Assembly (NCBI GenBank): GCA_028343615.1
Contig: JAOLZA010000021.1
Location: forward strand, 1 to 40,703
Length of the DNA: 40,703 bases
Source: Verrucomicrobiota bacterium
Lineage (GTDB): Bacteria > Verrucomicrobiota > Verrucomicrobiia > Limisphaerales > UBA1100
Reading direction: 5' to 3'
A program made the translations under genes and the position numbers. Within the stretch, counting starts at the first letter, position 1; every line of letters begins with the position of its first letter. Of this stretch, positions 7,827-15,511 are shown piece by piece. The notes under the pieces were generated by a model, which made no database searches, was not told where the DNA came from, and saw only the letters and a list, made by a program, of their open reading frames with translations.

Positions 7827-9128
7827 TTAGCGACGCTCGTCCGGGCGATATGCGGGCAATTCATCGGTCAACGCACGCAACTCGGCCACGATCTTCGGGT
7901 GCTTCTTGGCGAGGTTGGTGGTCTCTCCGAGGTCCTTCTCCAAGTCGTATAGTTCTTCCTCCACCGGACGATCGTCTTCCCTTGCGTACCCGTAGAAGTG
8001 AGCCTTCGGCTTCAGGTACTTCCATTTGCCTCGGCGAATTCCCGCCCGGTCAAAGTAAAAAGTTTCCCGACCCTTTTCCGATTTCCCCAGAAGCAATTCG
8101 GTCTGGTCGACCCCGTCGATCACGCGGTCGGCAGGCACCTTGAACCCACACAGGTTGGCAAAGGTAGGCATGAAATCGATGGTCGCAAAAACGGCGTCCG
8201 ATTCTCGGCCCGCCGGAACCTTGCCCGGCCAACGGACGATACATGGCAAACGATATCCACCCTCGTAGCAGGAACCCTTTCCGTTTCGCAGGGGCCCAGA
8301 TGCCCCCCAGAAGACCGAACCCTTAGGATGACCCTTCTTGTTTTTGGTGTACTTATCCTGATTCCAAGGCCCGTTGTCCGAAGTATAGATAACCAGGGTA
8401 TTCTTGCTCAGCCCAAGCTCGTCCAAAGCATCGAGGAGACGGCCTGTCTCGTAGTCAAATTCCTCCACCACGTCCCCGTAGAGACCACCCTTCGACTTGC
8501 CCCGAAAACGGTCGGATGCATCGATGATGGTGTGCATCATGGTATGAGCCAGATAGAGAACAAAAGGCTTCTTGGGATCCCGCTTCTTTTTGAGGTATTC
8601 AATCGACTTGTCCGTGTAAAGAGTGGTCAGCTCACCCATGTCCCGGCTGGAGCCAGCCTTTTCATTGTTCTCGTGAAACCCCACTCCTCCCCCATCGTTG
8701 GCACCGAGAGCGCCAAAGTAGTAATCAAAACCTTGGGCATTGGGCATCCGGTTAATAATAGCCTTGCGGTTGGAAACGTCCCATTTACCGATGCAAGCTG
8801 TCTGGTAACCGGACTTTCGCATGAGTTCCCCGAAAGTCACTTCACTCGCCGGCATGCCCCACCCCTTGCTCCGGCATGGGTAACGCCCGGTAAGAAGAGC
8901 CGAACGTGATGGTCCGCAAACGGTTTGGGAATAGAAAGAGGTAAAACGTGTGCCTTCCTTGGCCAACTGATCCAAGCGAGGAGTCTTGTTCTTTTTATTC
9001 CCGTAACAAGCGAGGTCCGCGTAGCCCTGATCATCAGTAAAGATGATCAAGATATTGGGTTTTAAAGGTTTATCAGCTGCCTGAATGGATAAAGCGATTA
9101 ACGCCAATATGCATAAGATTATTTTCAT
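7827..9128 (-). CDS. Secreted sulfatase (type I, formylglycine)
   Basis: A 433-residue sulfatase with signal peptide MKIILCILALIALSIQAAD. Metal ligands are in ILIIFTDDQGYADL (27-40). The canonical active-site motif C71-G-P-S-R75 precedes ALLTGRYPCR. Other expected blocks are ACIGKWDVSNR, VIYTSDNGPWNQ and EGGYRLPCIVRWPG. The frame extends 40 codons upstream of ATG 9128, but that stretch is intergenic relic and repeat, so the signal-peptide ATG is used. By eye this gene is GC-richer than its neighbours, hinting at a separate history. It is followed after 18 bp by the second sulfatase and is divergent from the PQQ gene. Confidence 0.92.
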   Translation of the reverse strand: MKIILCILALIALSIQAADKPLKPNILIIFTDDQGYADLACYGNKKNKTPRLDQLAKEGTRFTSFYSQTVCGPSRSALLTGRYPCRSKGWGMPASEVTFGELMRKSGYQTACIGKWDVSNRKAIINRMPNAQGFDYYFGALGANDGGGVGFHENNEKAGSSRDMGELTTLYTDKSIEYLKKKRDPKKPFVLYLAHTMMHTIIDASDRFRGKSKGGLYGDVVEEFDYETGRLLDALDELGLSKNTLVIYTSDNGPWNQDKYTKNKKGHPKGSVFWGASGPLRNGKGSCYEGGYRLPCIVRWPGKVPAGRESDAVFATIDFMPTFANLCGFKVPADRVIDGVDQTELLLGKSEKGRETFYFDRAGIRRGKWKYLKPKAHFYGYAREDDRPVEEELYDLEKDLGETTNLAKKHPKIVAELRALTDELPAYRPDERR

Positions 9129-9184
9129 TTTTTGATGGGCTTGATCGGGCTTTGCGGACGGGAAAGGTGCGAAGGTCTTGCGCA

Positions 9185-9213
9185 TTTCCGATTCCCAACA
9201 CCAGCACTTTCGT
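9185..9213 (-). pseudogene. Relic of an MKVL lipoprotein gene start
   Basis: On the minus strand, directly after the repeat block ending GGATGGTGGGGTA, lie ATTCTCT, a few diverged bases and AAAGTGCTG. This is the same order as at the intact lipoprotein start at 12187, but the start ATG reads ACG (9213-9211). Only about 30 bp can be aligned. It is a decayed copy of the gene start together with its upstream repeat. Confidence 0.45.
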
Positions 9214-9227
9214 GGCCAAGAGAATGA

Positions 9228-9266
9228 TACCCCACCATCCTGATTCAAGGAAGCTCAGAAGGATTC
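9228..9266. repeat. Partial repeat A/B start module
   Basis: TACCCCACCATCCTGATTCA, then GGAAGCTCAGAAGGATTC. The usual module is GATTCAGAGAAGTTCAGAG, diverged here. It marks the upstream edge of the relic at 9185-9213. Confidence 0.7.
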
Positions 9267-9337
9267 TTTTGATGGTGTTATATGGTTCAAGAGGGTATAT
9301 TTGAGCTTTGCCTCAATTAAGAAAGGGTAATGTGTTT

Positions 9338-10672
9338 ATGCGGACTTTTGTTTTTATCTTAAGCTGGCTATTAGCCGGAACACTTTTTGTAAATAACTCA
9401 TTGGCTGACTGGCCACAGTTTAGAGGGCCTAGCGGGAATGGTTATATCGGAAAATTGAACCATCCCACTCAGTGGTCTATGGAGGAAAATTTGGCATGGA
9501 GCCAGCCTATTCCGGGTGGAGGTTGGTCTTCGCCAATAATAATTGGAAAACACGTGTTTATTACGACGGCAGTGGATTCCATAAACACAAAGCCACTTGG
9601 ACATGCCGGCGGCGTTCGCAACATGCGGGGCAAAAAGCCGACTGAATCTTTTGATTTCAAACTCATCTGTCTTAACCTTGAAGATGGCTCTACCGGATGG
9701 GAAAAAAATTTAGTGCAAGAGCAACCCAGGTACGCAATTCATCCATCCAACACTTACTCAACCGAATCTCCCGTAACCGATGGACAGCATATCTTCTGCT
9801 ATTTTGCTACGATCGGAAAAATTGCCGCCGTCAGCCTGAAAGGAAAGTTAGTATGGACTGTTAATATCGGTGCTTTCCCAAGTGGAAATGGATTTGGAAC
9901 AGGCAGTTCACTCGCCTTATCTGATGATACTTTGTTTATACAGTGCGATAATGACAAAGATTCGTTTGTCGTAGCACTGGATACGGCTACCGGAAAGGAG
10001 AAATGGAAAAGAAAACGCACCTCAAGAACCAGTTGGTCCAGCCCATATATTTGGAAACACGAAAAGCGCACCGATCTAGTTATCTGCGGCTCTGGAACCG
10101 TTACTGGCTATGATCCAGCTACTGGTAAAACTAATTGGCGGTTAACAAATACACGCTCGGCATTTACGGCATCACCCGCATCAGACGGAAAATATATCTT
10201 CCTCGGGAATAGCGGCCCCTTCAGGCAAGGGCCACTGATAGCCATTGGGCCAGAGATCTCAGGAGAACCAAGGCTTGATACCAGCAAATTACCCAAGGGC
10301 GTTATCTGGGCGAAACTGCGAGGCGGTCCCGGCATGTCTTCGCCGGTTGCGAGTGGTGATTATATTTATGTTTGCAGCCGAGGTTTTCTCTCCTGTTACA
10401 ACACAAAGACAGGTCAACAAGCCTATAAATCCCGGTTGCCCAGCAGCAAATCCATTGCAGCAAGCATGTGGGCTGATGATAAGCATGTCTTTCTTATGGA
10501 TGAATCAGGCAAGGCATTTGTCATTAAGGCAGGCCCGGAATTTAAGATCATTAGGGAAAATGAATTGGATGACCTGTTTTGGTCAACACCCGCGGTAACA
10601 AAGGGAGCATTACTGCTCCGCGGAGCCAACAAGCTCTATTGCATCCGGGAAAAGAAACCGCTGCAAAACTAA
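9338..10672 (+). CDS. Secreted PQQ-like beta-propeller protein
   Basis: A 444-residue protein: signal peptide MRTFVFILSWLLAGTLFVNNSLA, then DWPQFRGPSGNGY, the standard start of the PVC family of exported BamB/PQQ-like propellers. Recurrent blade motifs follow, such as VALDTATGKEKW, VTGYDPATGKTNW and LSCYNTKTGQ. These repeats build an eight-bladed propeller in known members. The lack of quinoprotein active-site motifs suggests a binding or scaffold protein rather than a dehydrogenase. GAAAGGG lies 10 bp upstream of ATG 9338, so this start is preferred over the upstream TTG. It is the only plus-strand gene in the first 30 kb. A paralogue is at 19662-21179. Confidence 0.88.
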   Translation: MRTFVFILSWLLAGTLFVNNSLADWPQFRGPSGNGYIGKLNHPTQWSMEENLAWSQPIPGGGWSSPIIIGKHVFITTAVDSINTKPLGHAGGVRNMRGKKPTESFDFKLICLNLEDGSTGWEKNLVQEQPRYAIHPSNTYSTESPVTDGQHIFCYFATIGKIAAVSLKGKLVWTVNIGAFPSGNGFGTGSSLALSDDTLFIQCDNDKDSFVVALDTATGKEKWKRKRTSRTSWSSPYIWKHEKRTDLVICGSGTVTGYDPATGKTNWRLTNTRSAFTASPASDGKYIFLGNSGPFRQGPLIAIGPEISGEPRLDTSKLPKGVIWAKLRGGPGMSSPVASGDYIYVCSRGFLSCYNTKTGQQAYKSRLPSSKSIAASMWADDKHVFLMDESGKAFVIKAGPEFKIIRENELDDLFWSTPAVTKGALLLRGANKLYCIREKKPLQN

Positions 10673-10700
10673 ATTTTCGGAGTTTTCCTAAGTGCCTCGC

Positions 10701-10766
10701 TTACTCGGGTTTTGGCTTTGCTTTCTTTTTCTTAGGCTTGCGTTTTAATCTCGGGAATTGGAGCGG
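10701..10766 (-). pseudogene. Possible relic of a Lys-rich sulfatase C-terminus
   Basis: The minus strand reads LPLQFPRLKRKPKKKKAK and then a stop at 10701-10703. Lys-rich ends of this style close the sulfatases at 12451 and 14025. An in-frame stop lies just before the stretch, so it is not a gene. Simple Lys-rich sequence can arise by chance, so homology is only suggested. Confidence 0.25.
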
Positions 10767-10798
10767 AAGTTAGGTAGGGATCCCTGTGCGGTTGAAGT

Positions 10799-10879
10799 TC
10801 ATCGCCTTGCATCGTAGTCCATGCTTTCAACTCGGCCCTCAACCAGCAACCCTATAACGATTGGAATCAGTACTTTCCT
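10799..10879 (-). pseudogene. Decayed copy of the MKVLIPIVIG lipoprotein 5' end
   Basis: On the minus strand this reads KVLIPIVIGLLVEG, then unrelated residues and a TGA at 10801-10799. The intact lipoprotein at 12187 starts MKVLIPIVIGMLGVGCGGG. The start ATG has become AGG (10879-10877) and the lipobox Cys is lost. The upstream sequence AGAATCCTACCCCACCATCC also matches the intact locus, so gene start and repeat were duplicated together. Confidence 0.7.
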
Positions 10880-10893
10880 TACCGGGAGAATCC

Positions 10894-10957
10894 TACCCCA
10901 CCATCCTAATTCAGAGAAGTTCAGAGAATTAGTCGTGAAGACAACTGTGTAATCAGG
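10894..10957. repeat. Repeat start module plus truncated repeat B, copy 2
   Basis: TACCCCACCATCCTAATTCA leads into AGAGAATTAGTCGTGAAGAC and AACTGTGTAATC, after which similarity to repeat B stops. The hairpin GTCGT-GAAG-ACAAC remains. It lies just beyond the stop of the YceK/YidQ-like lipoprotein gene. Confidence 0.8.
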
Positions 10958-10978
10958 TCAAAATTTGCCCCAGACTAG

Positions 10979-11296
10979 TCATTCTTTTTTCGTCTTTGGA
11001 TTATGTTTTTTCGATCGCTTAGCATTAGCGGCATCAGAGGGTAGCATCACTGTATCCAATGCGGCTGAAAACGGAAGATCGAGCAAGATTAATGGCGTCG
11101 TTAGAATGTCTGGATCTTTCAACAAATCTCCAACCATCCGTACAGATGGGTAAGTGACATTCATTTCGCTACCATTACCACTCTGCCACCCATTAGCTTT
11201 TCTTGCACATCGCATTAGGGTTGATACGCATCCCGATGTAAAAAAAAGAATACATAACAGGGATGCTCCGAGCATTTTTTGGGTTGGCCAGTTCAT
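10979..11296 (-). CDS. YceK/YidQ family lipoprotein
   Basis: A 105-residue lipoprotein. The N-terminus MNWPTQKMLGASLLCILFFTSGC gives a lipobox (FTSGC) with lipidated Cys at about residue 23. The middle has YPSVRMVGDLL, and the C-terminal part has LDLPFSAALDTVMLPSD. A D/P-F-S-x-x-x-D-T-x-x-L-P block is the hallmark of the enterobacterial YceK/YidQ lipoproteins (DUF1375), of unknown function. The last 13 residues are strongly basic. Its length fits that family. It is separated from the ExbD-like lipoprotein upstream by a repeat B copy. The family call rests on this one block and on size. Confidence 0.7.
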   Translation of the reverse strand: MNWPTQKMLGASLLCILFFTSGCVSTLMRCARKANGWQSGNGSEMNVTYPSVRMVGDLLKDPDILTTPLILLDLPFSAALDTVMLPSDAANAKRSKKHNPKTKKE

Positions 11297-11394
11297 GTTG
11301 AAAAAAGAATACCTAATTTAGGGCCAATTCTGTTAATCGATAAAAAAGAGAAAGCTATCGATTGAATCAATGATCGTGTCCAAATCCAACGTTC

Positions 11395-11494
11395 CCCACT
11401 ATCCTGATTCAGAGAAGTTCAGAGAATTAGTCGTGGAGACAACTGTGTAATCTGTGTCGAGATATGTGAGACCTCCCGGGAGACTTGGGTCTTA
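11395..11494. repeat. Start module plus repeat B, copy 3
   Basis: The start module (11398-11424) runs into a full repeat B (11425-11494). The repeat's last bases, CTTA, supply the TAA stop codon of the minus-strand ExbD-domain gene (11494-11492); the other copies have CTCA at that place. Hairpins GTCGT-GGAG-ACAAC and GAGACC/GGTCTT are present. Confidence 0.85.
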
Positions 11495-12187
11495 CCGTGG
11501 TTGATGAATTGCCTGGTAGCCGATATTAGCCTTGGGAATACCCACTCGCCTAGCTGCATCGAGAGCGGCGGTTACGTGCTTGAATTGGGCTTCGCCATCC
11601 GCGCGCACGAGTACTTTCTGGCTTGGGTTTTTATCAACCGCTTCCTTGAGCAATTGCCTGATCTGGTCGAGTTTAATTTTCTTAGCTCCGACCATATAAC
11701 TGCCGTCCTGTTTCACGTTGATGACAATAAGCTTTGGAGTGGTACTCAGCGTCTTGCCTGAAGAGTTCGTTGGCAAAATCACAGTTACCTCCCTGTCGCG
11801 CGCGCGCACCTCCTTCACGTGATTCTTAAATTGAGCGAGCGACTTGCCAATGAACAGTTTCTCATTGGACACCACCTTCTTAGCGATGTCAGTTTCAGGG
11901 TACTCCTTGACTATCTTGCGAATTTTCTCCAAGGCTTTTTCGTAATGACCGGCGGTGTCAAAAGCCGCACCAGCAATCGACCCATCTCTAATTAGCTGCA
12001 TGGCCTCGTCGAACAGCCTATTGGCGACTTCATTAGTGTGTTCATTTTTCCCCTGTTGTTGAGAATGACCTTGGATTGAGCCGTGTTGCGTGTTTTTGGA
12101 TTGCGATGGAGACTGCGACTTCTCCTTTTCACCACCACCACATCCCACCCCCAACATACCTATAACAATTGGAATCAGCACTTTCAT
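11492..12187 (-). CDS. Lipoprotein with C-terminal ExbD/TolR-like domain
   Basis: A 231-residue protein. MKVLIPIVIGMLGVGCGGG is a lipoprotein signal with Cys16. A Gln/Ser/His-rich linker covers about 20-55. A helical, TPR-like stretch follows, about 55-125 (RLFDEAMQLIRDG ... HYEKALEKIRKIVKEYPETD). The C-terminal 100 residues (LIVINVKQDGSYMVGAKKI ... LKEAVDKNPSQKVLVRADG ... FKHVTAALDAARRVGI) match the periplasmic domain of ExbD/TolR, the proton-channel partner of ExbB/TolQ. Normal ExbD has an N-terminal membrane helix with a proton-carrying Asp; here it is replaced by a lipid anchor. No ExbB is nearby. It may be a peptidoglycan- or TonB-contacting domain used on its own. Its 5' end exists as two relic copies. 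Confidence 0.8.
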   Translation of the reverse strand: MKVLIPIVIGMLGVGCGGGEKEKSQSPSQSKNTQHGSIQGHSQQQGKNEHTNEVANRLFDEAMQLIRDGSIAGAAFDTAGHYEKALEKIRKIVKEYPETDIAKKVVSNEKLFIGKSLAQFKNHVKEVRARDREVTVILPTNSSGKTLSTTPKLIVINVKQDGSYMVGAKKIKLDQIRQLLKEAVDKNPSQKVLVRADGEAQFKHVTAALDAARRVGIPKANIGYQAIHQPR

Positions 12188-12202
12188 CGCTGAGAGAATT
12201 TT

Positions 12203-12449
12203 ACCCCACCATCCTGATTCTGAGAAGTTCAGAGGATCATCACTTCATTCACACTGTCCTCTCCAATTCCCCTGAAAAACACTGAGATTCACTCAAACGA
12301 AGAAACCCACACCCCAACATCACTCTAGACATAGGGAGAACATTCGGAGAATTGGGTCTCTCAGTGTTTTCTGAGTGATCAGTGTGATAGCTGTATTTCC
12401 CCAGAAAACGGGGAATTTGATGTTCGTTGGGTTCGGTTCCCAAAACACA
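12203..12449. repeat. Dispersed repeat A, copy 3 (full length)
   Basis: Fills the whole gap between two minus-strand genes, from 16 bp upstream of the lipoprotein ATG to 2 bp before the stop of the sulfatase. AAAACACTGAGA (12276-12287) has an exact inverted partner TCTCAGTGTTTT (12359-12370). The 3' end holds TTCCCC-AGAAAAC-GGGGAA (12397-12415) and TTGGG-TTCGGTT-CCCAA (12427-12443). TGTG (12383-12386) faces CACA (12446-12449). Confidence 0.85.
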
Positions 12450-12450
12450 T

Positions 12451-14028
12451 TTACTTATTTTTCTTGGGGGTCTTTGGTTGCTTGTTCTTGTTTCTTTCCC
12501 GAATGATCGGGATAGGCAAACCATCATCGGGCTGATTCCAGAAACGGTAAGGATCATCGTGGCGCCTCATCTCGGCCAGAAGCACGGCCTCCATTTCCTT
12601 CAATTTGGCCGCATATTTCGGATGAGAAGCTAGATTGACCTGTTCAGGCTTGGGTTTGGCTCCGGTCAGGGCCTTTACTGTCGAATCATGATGTTCCTTC
12701 ATGAATTCATGCGGGTTGTCCTTCAGGTTAAAGAGCTGGGTGTGCTGTACCCCGGTCTTATCCACCTCGTACTTGGTCAATTTCCAGTCCCCTTTCCTTA
12801 CACACCGGGACCCAGGCCGACCTCCCCCGCAGTAAACGCCGTAAAGTGTATCGCGAACCGCATTCTGTTTTCCTTCAAGTACCGGCTTGAAACTGGTGCC
12901 TTCAGATGTAGCCGGAGCTTTTATACCAGCCAGATCACAGACCGTATTTAAAACATCAAGTAGATAGATATTACCCGTTGCCCGCGACCCAGCTTTGATT
13001 CCCGGCCCCTTCACAACAAATGGAATACGCCAGGTGTGGTCATACAGGTTTTGTTTGCCCTGCAGGCCGTGGCGGCCAATGGCCATACCATGGTCAGCGG
13101 TATAAATGATATAGGTATTCTCAATCTCGCCCATGGCCTCGAGCTTCTTGAGTACGCGACCAATCTGGATATCGATATTTTCACTACAGGCAAATTGCCG
13201 ACCAATTTCGTTGCGGATCGTTCTTTCATCGCGCCGCTTCCAAACACCCTTGACCCCCACTTCATCGCGCACGGTCGTGTGGCCGTGATCGAAGGGATGC
13301 GCTGGCAGGTAATTAATGGGGAGTGGTGGTTGCTTCGAATTAGACGGAGGAAGGGTCTCTTGGTCATTATGATTCACTGCGCCGTATTTAGCCAACAGCT
13401 CCGGTTTACCATCCCTTACATCATGCGGATGAGAAAACCCGAAATAAATCAGGAAAGGATCCGTGTCCTTCGTTGATTCGCGTGTCTTCAGATAATCGAG
13501 AACCTGTTCGGCATGCCAGGCACTGCCTTTCTCATCAGTGTCCCCACGACGGGTGCCGTCATGGCGTACCTGAAAAAGATTATTGGCAGCCGCATAGCTA
13601 TTGCCATTTTTGCAGGTACGCATGGTGTCATATCCGGCCTGGTTAAAAACTGCGGGCAACGTGTGTTTAACCAAATCGGGGGGCACCATCTTTGGGTTAT
13701 TAACGTGCGGGTTCATGATCCGGCCAGCCTTATCGGGAATGTGCCAGACAGTTCGCCCACTCATGATCATGTGCCGCGAAGCGGTGCAAACGCCCCCCAC
13801 CCAGGAACCCATCTGATAGGCCCCATCAATCACCATACCTTGAGTCGCCAGCTTTTCCAATACCGGCGCATCCAAAACGCTACGCGGATTATAGAATTTA
13901 AAATCAAAGGGCGACTGGTCATCTGATATTATAAACAAAATATTAGGCCGCTTGGCGGCTGCCTGGCCGGTTTCAACTGCTCCTACCAAAAACAGCAAAG
14001 TTAGAATGAATTTTGAAATTGTTTTCAT
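12451..14028 (-). CDS. Secreted sulfatase with CTASR active-site motif
   Basis: A 525-residue exported protein with a signal peptide ending GQAA. Metal-binding residues are in LFIISDDQSPFD (31-42). The catalytic site reads C81-T-A-S-R85 in GGVCTASRHMIMSGR. The third position is Ala rather than the usual Pro, a variant known in some S1 subfamilies. The block IIYTADHGMAIGRHGLQGKQNLYDHTWRIPF has His in place of the usual Asn after Asp, as in choline-sulfatase-like enzymes. The C-terminus is Lys-rich (NKNKQPKTPKKNK). Its ATG overlaps the stop of the upstream sulfatase (ATGA), so the two are translationally coupled. The substrate is unknown. Confidence 0.9.
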   Translation of the reverse strand: MKTISKFILTLLFLVGAVETGQAAAKRPNILFIISDDQSPFDFKFYNPRSVLDAPVLEKLATQGMVIDGAYQMGSWVGGVCTASRHMIMSGRTVWHIPDKAGRIMNPHVNNPKMVPPDLVKHTLPAVFNQAGYDTMRTCKNGNSYAAANNLFQVRHDGTRRGDTDEKGSAWHAEQVLDYLKTRESTKDTDPFLIYFGFSHPHDVRDGKPELLAKYGAVNHNDQETLPPSNSKQPPLPINYLPAHPFDHGHTTVRDEVGVKGVWKRRDERTIRNEIGRQFACSENIDIQIGRVLKKLEAMGEIENTYIIYTADHGMAIGRHGLQGKQNLYDHTWRIPFVVKGPGIKAGSRATGNIYLLDVLNTVCDLAGIKAPATSEGTSFKPVLEGKQNAVRDTLYGVYCGGGRPGSRCVRKGDWKLTKYEVDKTGVQHTQLFNLKDNPHEFMKEHHDSTVKALTGAKPKPEQVNLASHPKYAAKLKEMEAVLLAEMRRHDDPYRFWNQPDDGLPIPIIRERNKNKQPKTPKKNK

Positions 14029-15446
14029 ATTTTATTTTTTTTGGATGAAGATTCCTTATTTTCCTTGTTCTTCTTATTTCGTTTCTTCTCTGCGGATCTG
14101 CCAAACGGAAGTTCAAATTCTTTTTTCTGTACAGGCCCGGGTGTGCTGCGACCTCGATCAAAATAGCTTTGCATCAATTTCTCCAATCGATCAGCCACCT
14201 CCGCGTTGGCATTAGCAACATCCACAGATTCACTGATGTCTTCCTTCAGGTTATAGAGTTCACGATTCCCATTACGAAAGACGATATATTTCCAAGACCC
14301 TTGTCGAATCGCCAAACCCGCCGGTGCCTGATTGATAATCGCCTCGCGTAGAGGAGCATCCACTTCACCCATCAGGGCCGGGAGAATACTGGCACTATCC
14401 TCGGCAGCATTCGCCGGCAAATCCACCCCAAGAATATCGGCGCACGTGGCAAAAAAATCATTCAAGCAAATGACATCATGATTTACTGACCCCGCTTTAA
14501 TTCTACCCGGCCAGCGAGCTACAAAAGGCTCCCGATGCCCTCCTTCGTAAATGCTACTTTTCGCTTCCCTCAATGGAGGATAGGGCCGCCTTGCTGCACC
14601 GTTGTCGCCAGTAGCAATCAGAAGCGTATTCTTGTCCTGCCCAGTCCTTTCCAGCGCATCCATAAGCTGACCCAAAATATGGTCTCCCTGATAGACCCAG
14701 TCTCCGTATTTACCCTCTTTGCCGGCCATCCCGCTTTTGCCTTCGAACTCACTCGCCGGAACAATCGGGCTATGAGGCGGGCACATCGGGAAGTAGAGGA
14801 AGAACGGCTTCTTTTCCTTGGAGCGTTCTTCAATATACTGGAGCGCCTTCTTGATCATGAGCGGCTGATTCTCGACGCCCTCCACATTGGCCACCACCCT
14901 GTCCTGCTCAATGACTGAGCCGATGTTTCGGGCATGGGTAAAGCCATAGAAATAATCAAAGCCAAGCGCATTAGGGCCATCGGTCATGCGAGCTCCAATG
15001 GGCAATTGATTTTCTGTGCCCGGTTTTCCATCCACCCAATTCATGCCCAAATGCCACTTACCAATGCAGGCAGTGTGGTAGCCTTGCCCCTTAAGAAACG
15101 AGGCCACCGTAAGACGAGTCTTAGGAATAATCGGCGGCGAGTAGGTCTTTAATACGCCATACTGGCCGATCCGGCAGGGATAACGCCCGGTCAAAACCCC
15201 GTAGCGAGTGGGTGTGCAGTTGGCGGCCGCCGAGTGCGCGTCGGTAAAGCGCATCCCTTGCCGTGCCAAACGGTCTATATTCGGGGTCTTAAAGGGCGAA
15301 TCAGCACGGTAAGACGGAGGCTGCCCATAGCCCATATCATCAAAGAGCACGAAGACGACGTTGGGCCGTTCGGTCTTTGTCTCTGCCAGCACAGCAAACG
15401 GTTGGCACAAGAGACCTATACATAACAGTATTGCTAGCTTCACCAT
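14025..15446 (-). CDS. Secreted sulfatase (type I, formylglycine)
   Basis: A 473-residue sulfatase. The start is ATG at 15446: MVKLAILLCIGLLCQPFAVLAE is a clear signal peptide, while the 21 upstream codons are translation of repeat sequence. Metal ligands are in VFVLFDDMGYGQPP (31-44), the active site is C77-T-P-T-R81, and ACIGKWHLGMNW, LLIATGDNGAARRP and EGGHREPFVARWPG follow. It ends in a low-complexity Lys/Asn/Glu tail (KKRNKKNKENKESSSKKNK) after a STPGP motif, a common ending in PVC sulfatases. Its stop overlaps the next sulfatase start by 4 bp, so the pair forms an operon. A repeat module lies 18 bp upstream of the ATG. Confidence 0.92.
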   Translation of the reverse strand: MVKLAILLCIGLLCQPFAVLAETKTERPNVVFVLFDDMGYGQPPSYRADSPFKTPNIDRLARQGMRFTDAHSAAANCTPTRYGVLTGRYPCRIGQYGVLKTYSPPIIPKTRLTVASFLKGQGYHTACIGKWHLGMNWVDGKPGTENQLPIGARMTDGPNALGFDYFYGFTHARNIGSVIEQDRVVANVEGVENQPLMIKKALQYIEERSKEKKPFFLYFPMCPPHSPIVPASEFEGKSGMAGKEGKYGDWVYQGDHILGQLMDALERTGQDKNTLLIATGDNGAARRPYPPLREAKSSIYEGGHREPFVARWPGRIKAGSVNHDVICLNDFFATCADILGVDLPANAAEDSASILPALMGEVDAPLREAIINQAPAGLAIRQGSWKYIVFRNGNRELYNLKEDISESVDVANANAEVADRLEKLMQSYFDRGRSTPGPVQKKEFELPFGRSAEKKRNKKNKENKESSSKKNKI

Positions 15447-15463
15447 TATTGCTTTCGAAGTTC

Positions 15464-15500
15464 TACCCCACCATCCTGATTCTGAGAAGCTCAGAGAATC
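15464..15500. repeat. Partial repeat A/B start module
   Basis: TACCCCACCATCCTGATTCT, then GAGAAGCTCAGAGAATC. The remainder of the element is absent and the stop of the membrane-protein gene follows after 11 bp. Confidence 0.75.
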
Positions 15501-15511
15501 CGTCCTCACCT

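Larger units (their letters stand above)
10673..10978. other. Intergenic region of gene remnants
   Basis: A 306-bp gap without an intact gene. From left to right (plus strand) it holds a minus-strand open stretch ending in a Lys-rich tail (10701-10766), the relic lipoprotein 5' end (10799-10879), the repeat start module (10894-10925) and a truncated repeat B (10926-10957). The convergent PQQ gene ends at its left edge. I see no strong terminator. Confidence 0.5.

Noticed and set aside
7998-8909. 303-codon plus-strand frame
   Set aside because: Antisense shadow of the GC-richer sulfatase; no recognisable protein features.
10687-10736. CCTAAG...CTTAGG inverted repeat as terminator of the PQQ gene
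   Set aside because: Six-base arms, a loop of nearly 40 bases and no proper T-tract after it.
12383-12449. Genuine tRNA gene in repeat A
   Set aside because: No D-arm, weak acceptor stem in this copy and no valid anticodon loop. Kept only as a tRNA-like finding.
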